The notes under the pieces were generated by a model that ran no database searches, was not told the origin of the DNA, and saw only the letters and a program-made list of their open reading frames with translations. From contig DJOC01000017.1 in the NCBI GenBank assembly GCA_002439555.1, positions 1 through 7,343 of the forward strand: 7,343 nt of DNA, written 5' to 3'. Below, one piece after another: positions 6,135 through 7,343 of this stretch. Numbering within the stretch: position 1 is the first letter of the stretch; each line of letters opens with the position of its first letter. The DNA is from Caryophanales bacterium UBA6448. Its GTDB lineage: Bacteria; Bacillota_I; Bacilli_A; RF39; UBA660. The translations under genes and the position numbers were made by a program.

Positions 6135-6163
6135 ATTGTACTAAATAATTAACATTCTGTCTA
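6135..6163 (-). promoter_or_regulatory. Candidate promoter of the cas9-cas1-cas2-csn2 operon
   Basis: On the minus strand, TAGACA (6163-6158, 5 of 6 to consensus) and TACAAT (6140-6135, 5 of 6) are 17 bp apart, predicting a start near 6128. It lies beyond the tracrRNA terminator, so the mRNA would have a leader of about 146 nt that crosses the whole tracrRNA gene in antisense. No comparable pair was found between tracrRNA and cas9. A weaker alternative is TTAAAC with TATAAA (-10 at 6187-6182), slightly upstream. This is inferred from consensus matching in AT-rich DNA. Confidence 0.6.
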
Positions 6164-6247
6164 CTTCATTTGTTACAATTTTTTATAAAAATAATTCAAA
6201 ATAGTTTAATAAGTTCAACTTTTTTCTTTAACAGCATTTTATAATGC

Positions 6248-6277
6248 AAATAAAAAGTACTATCATTGCAATAGCAC
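6248..6277 (-). terminator. Intrinsic terminator after the helicase gene
   Basis: On the minus strand, a 7-bp stem GTGCTAT/ATAGTAC (one G-U pair, 7-nt loop) at 6277-6257 is followed by TTTTTATTT (6256-6248). It starts one base after the helicase stop codon, in the right orientation to end that transcript. It separates the helicase from the CRISPR locus transcriptionally. Confidence 0.8.
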
Positions 6278-6278
6278 A

Positions 6279-7343
6279 TTAATTACTAACCATATTGTTT
6301 TTCATTATTCCATATATTTCCGAAATAAATTCACTATCTTTTTTTAAATTTTTATCACATAGTAAATAAACATGATTTTTAGTTCTTGTAAGAGCAACAT
6401 AAAATAATCTTCTTTCTTCAGCAAAAGGAATGCCCTCATCAATAACTTCATTTCGATACAATTTTTCTATCCAAGTCATACCTGTTTTAGTAGAGGGAAA
6501 TGATGTATTTAGGCCAATAATAATTACATCATCAAATGTAAGTCCTTTTGACTTATGCATAGTCATTGCTTCAATATCTATGTCTTCATAATTTTTAAAT
6601 ACTAAACTAGATTCTATTCCATCAAAGAAACTTTCATCTTCATATAAATTATCTATAACTCTATTGGTTCTCCCTAATATTAATATTCTATGATCTGGAC
6701 TATCACTATGGATTTCTAAAATAGTACTTTTAAGTAAATTAATTTCCTCTTTGTCAGATTTAGTACCATCAAAAGTTTTAATAATAATTGGTTTATCTAT
6801 ATGTTTATCTGATACTAAATCTTTTTTTATTTGATTATTATTTTTCATAACAAACTGCCCAGATAAATTAATAAGTTCTTGACTATTCCTATATGTTTTA
6901 TTAATTTTAAATAATTTTGCACCTTTAAAATAGTTAGTAAAATTATAAATATACTCTATTCTTGATCCACTAAAGGAATAAATACTTTGCCAATCGTCCC
7001 CAACAGCGAAAACTTTAGCATTATTTCTTTTAGCGGTTTTCATAGTAAGTTCATATTTAATATTAGATATATCCTGATATTCATCTATAATTATATAATC
7101 AAATAATAAGTGAGAATCACTTGTTAATTTTTCAATATATTTAACTGCATAGTATAATAAATCATCAAAATCAAAATAATAATATTCTCCGCCATAAAGT
7201 TTATTTGAATAATAATTATAAAATTCTAAAAAGTACTTTGCCTCAATCATAACATTTTGTTTCTCTTCACCTTTTAAAGTCATAATATATTTTTTTATTA
7301 CTGATCTATCCTCTCTATAAGGGGATGATTTTAAATATTTAAT
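6279..7343 (-). CDS. Helicase IV-like SF1 (UvrD/Rep family) DNA helicase, C-terminal part, cut by window edge
   Basis: This is an ATP-driven 3'-5' DNA helicase or translocase of superfamily 1A. Numbering from the internal Met at 7283, motifs are: motif II FDYIIIDEYQD (61-71), motif III GDDWQSIYSFSGS (95-107), motif IV around TYRNS (130-134), motif V MTMHKSKGLTFDDVIII (240-256) and motif VI EERRLFYVALTRTKN (289-303). The wording VFAVGDDWQSIYSFSGS and the short tail after motif VI resemble E. coli helicase IV (HelD) more than UvrD, PcrA or Rep. The Walker A motif is not visible. The frame is open for 20 more codons from 7284 to the window end, so the Met at 7283 is not the true start and the gene continues outside. 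It ends with TAA followed by its own terminator. I see no link to CRISPR function; it is probably just the flanking gene, chromosomal or accessory. Confidence 0.88.
   Translation of the reverse strand: MKYLKSSPYREDRSVIKKYIMTLKGEEKQNVMIEAKYFLEFYNYYSNKLYGGEYYYFDFDDLLYYAVKYIEKLTSDSHLLFDYIIIDEYQDISNIKYELTMKTAKRNNAKVFAVGDDWQSIYSFSGSRIEYIYNFTNYFKGAKLFKINKTYRNSQELINLSGQFVMKNNNQIKKDLVSDKHIDKPIIIKTFDGTKSDKEEINLLKSTILEIHSDSPDHRILILGRTNRVIDNLYEDESFFDGIESSLVFKNYEDIDIEAMTMHKSKGLTFDDVIIIGLNTSFPSTKTGMTWIEKLYRNEVIDEGIPFAEERRLFYVALTRTKNHVYLLCDKNLKKDSEFISEIYGIMKNNMVSN

Noticed and set aside
7281..7283. ATG at 7283 as start of the helicase gene
   Set aside because: The frame stays open upstream to the window edge (20 further codons), and the Walker A motif required by the family would lie further upstream. 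The gene is partial, not a 334-aa protein or a truncated pseudogene.
6279..7343. Helicase as a CRISPR-associated or novel defence partner of the Cas9 operon
   Set aside because: It is separated by its own terminator and the inferred cas promoter, and it has ordinary helicase IV-type motifs with no fused nuclease or other domain visible. Adjacency alone is not evidence, and the N-terminal part is not in the window.

Overview
This 7.3-kb, very AT-rich window holds an almost complete type II-A CRISPR-Cas locus. All its protein genes lie on the minus strand. Genes were identified by reading the translations against remembered family motifs; no database search was run. The low GC, the II-A subtype (cas9-cas1-cas2-csn2) and UGA acting as a stop codon point to a low-GC Bacillota or a relative that keeps the standard code (Erysipelotrichia or Acholeplasma/Izemoplasma-like). 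They argue against the UGA=Trp mycoplasmas. The species cannot be named from this sequence.

Layout in the direction of transcription (right to left). From 7343 to 6279 is the C-terminal part of a UvrD/helicase IV-like SF1 helicase, cut by the window edge and followed by a good intrinsic terminator (6277-6248). A 165-bp gap (6114-6278) holds no gene. It contains the best candidate promoter for the cas operon (6163-6135). Next is a tracrRNA gene on the opposite (+) strand (about 6018-6113), driven by a promoter with a perfect TTGACA that sits over the cas9 ribosome-binding region. Then come cas9 (5982-1945, 1345 aa, all nuclease residues present), cas1 (1955-1083), cas2 (1078-773) and csn2 (776-105). 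These four are packed with overlaps or a 4-nt gap, as in one polycistronic mRNA. A 68-bp leader (104-37) ends in ATTTGAG, and one complete 36-nt repeat (36-1) follows, ending exactly at the window edge. No spacer is visible.

How the parts work together: Cas1, Cas2, Csn2, Cas9 and tracrRNA are expected to acquire spacers at the ATTTGAG/repeat junction. tracrRNA pairs with the repeat part of pre-crRNA (26 of 28 positions, then a bulge and a 6-bp lower stem), RNase III trims the duplex, and Cas9 uses the RNA pair to cut DNA.

The most unusual points are regulatory. The tracrRNA gene lies between the inferred cas promoter and cas9, so the cas mRNA 5' UTR would be fully antisense to tracrRNA. The leader also contains an 11-nt exact copy of the tracrRNA anti-repeat core plus a degenerate repeat-like segment, so leader RNA could pair with the first repeat.
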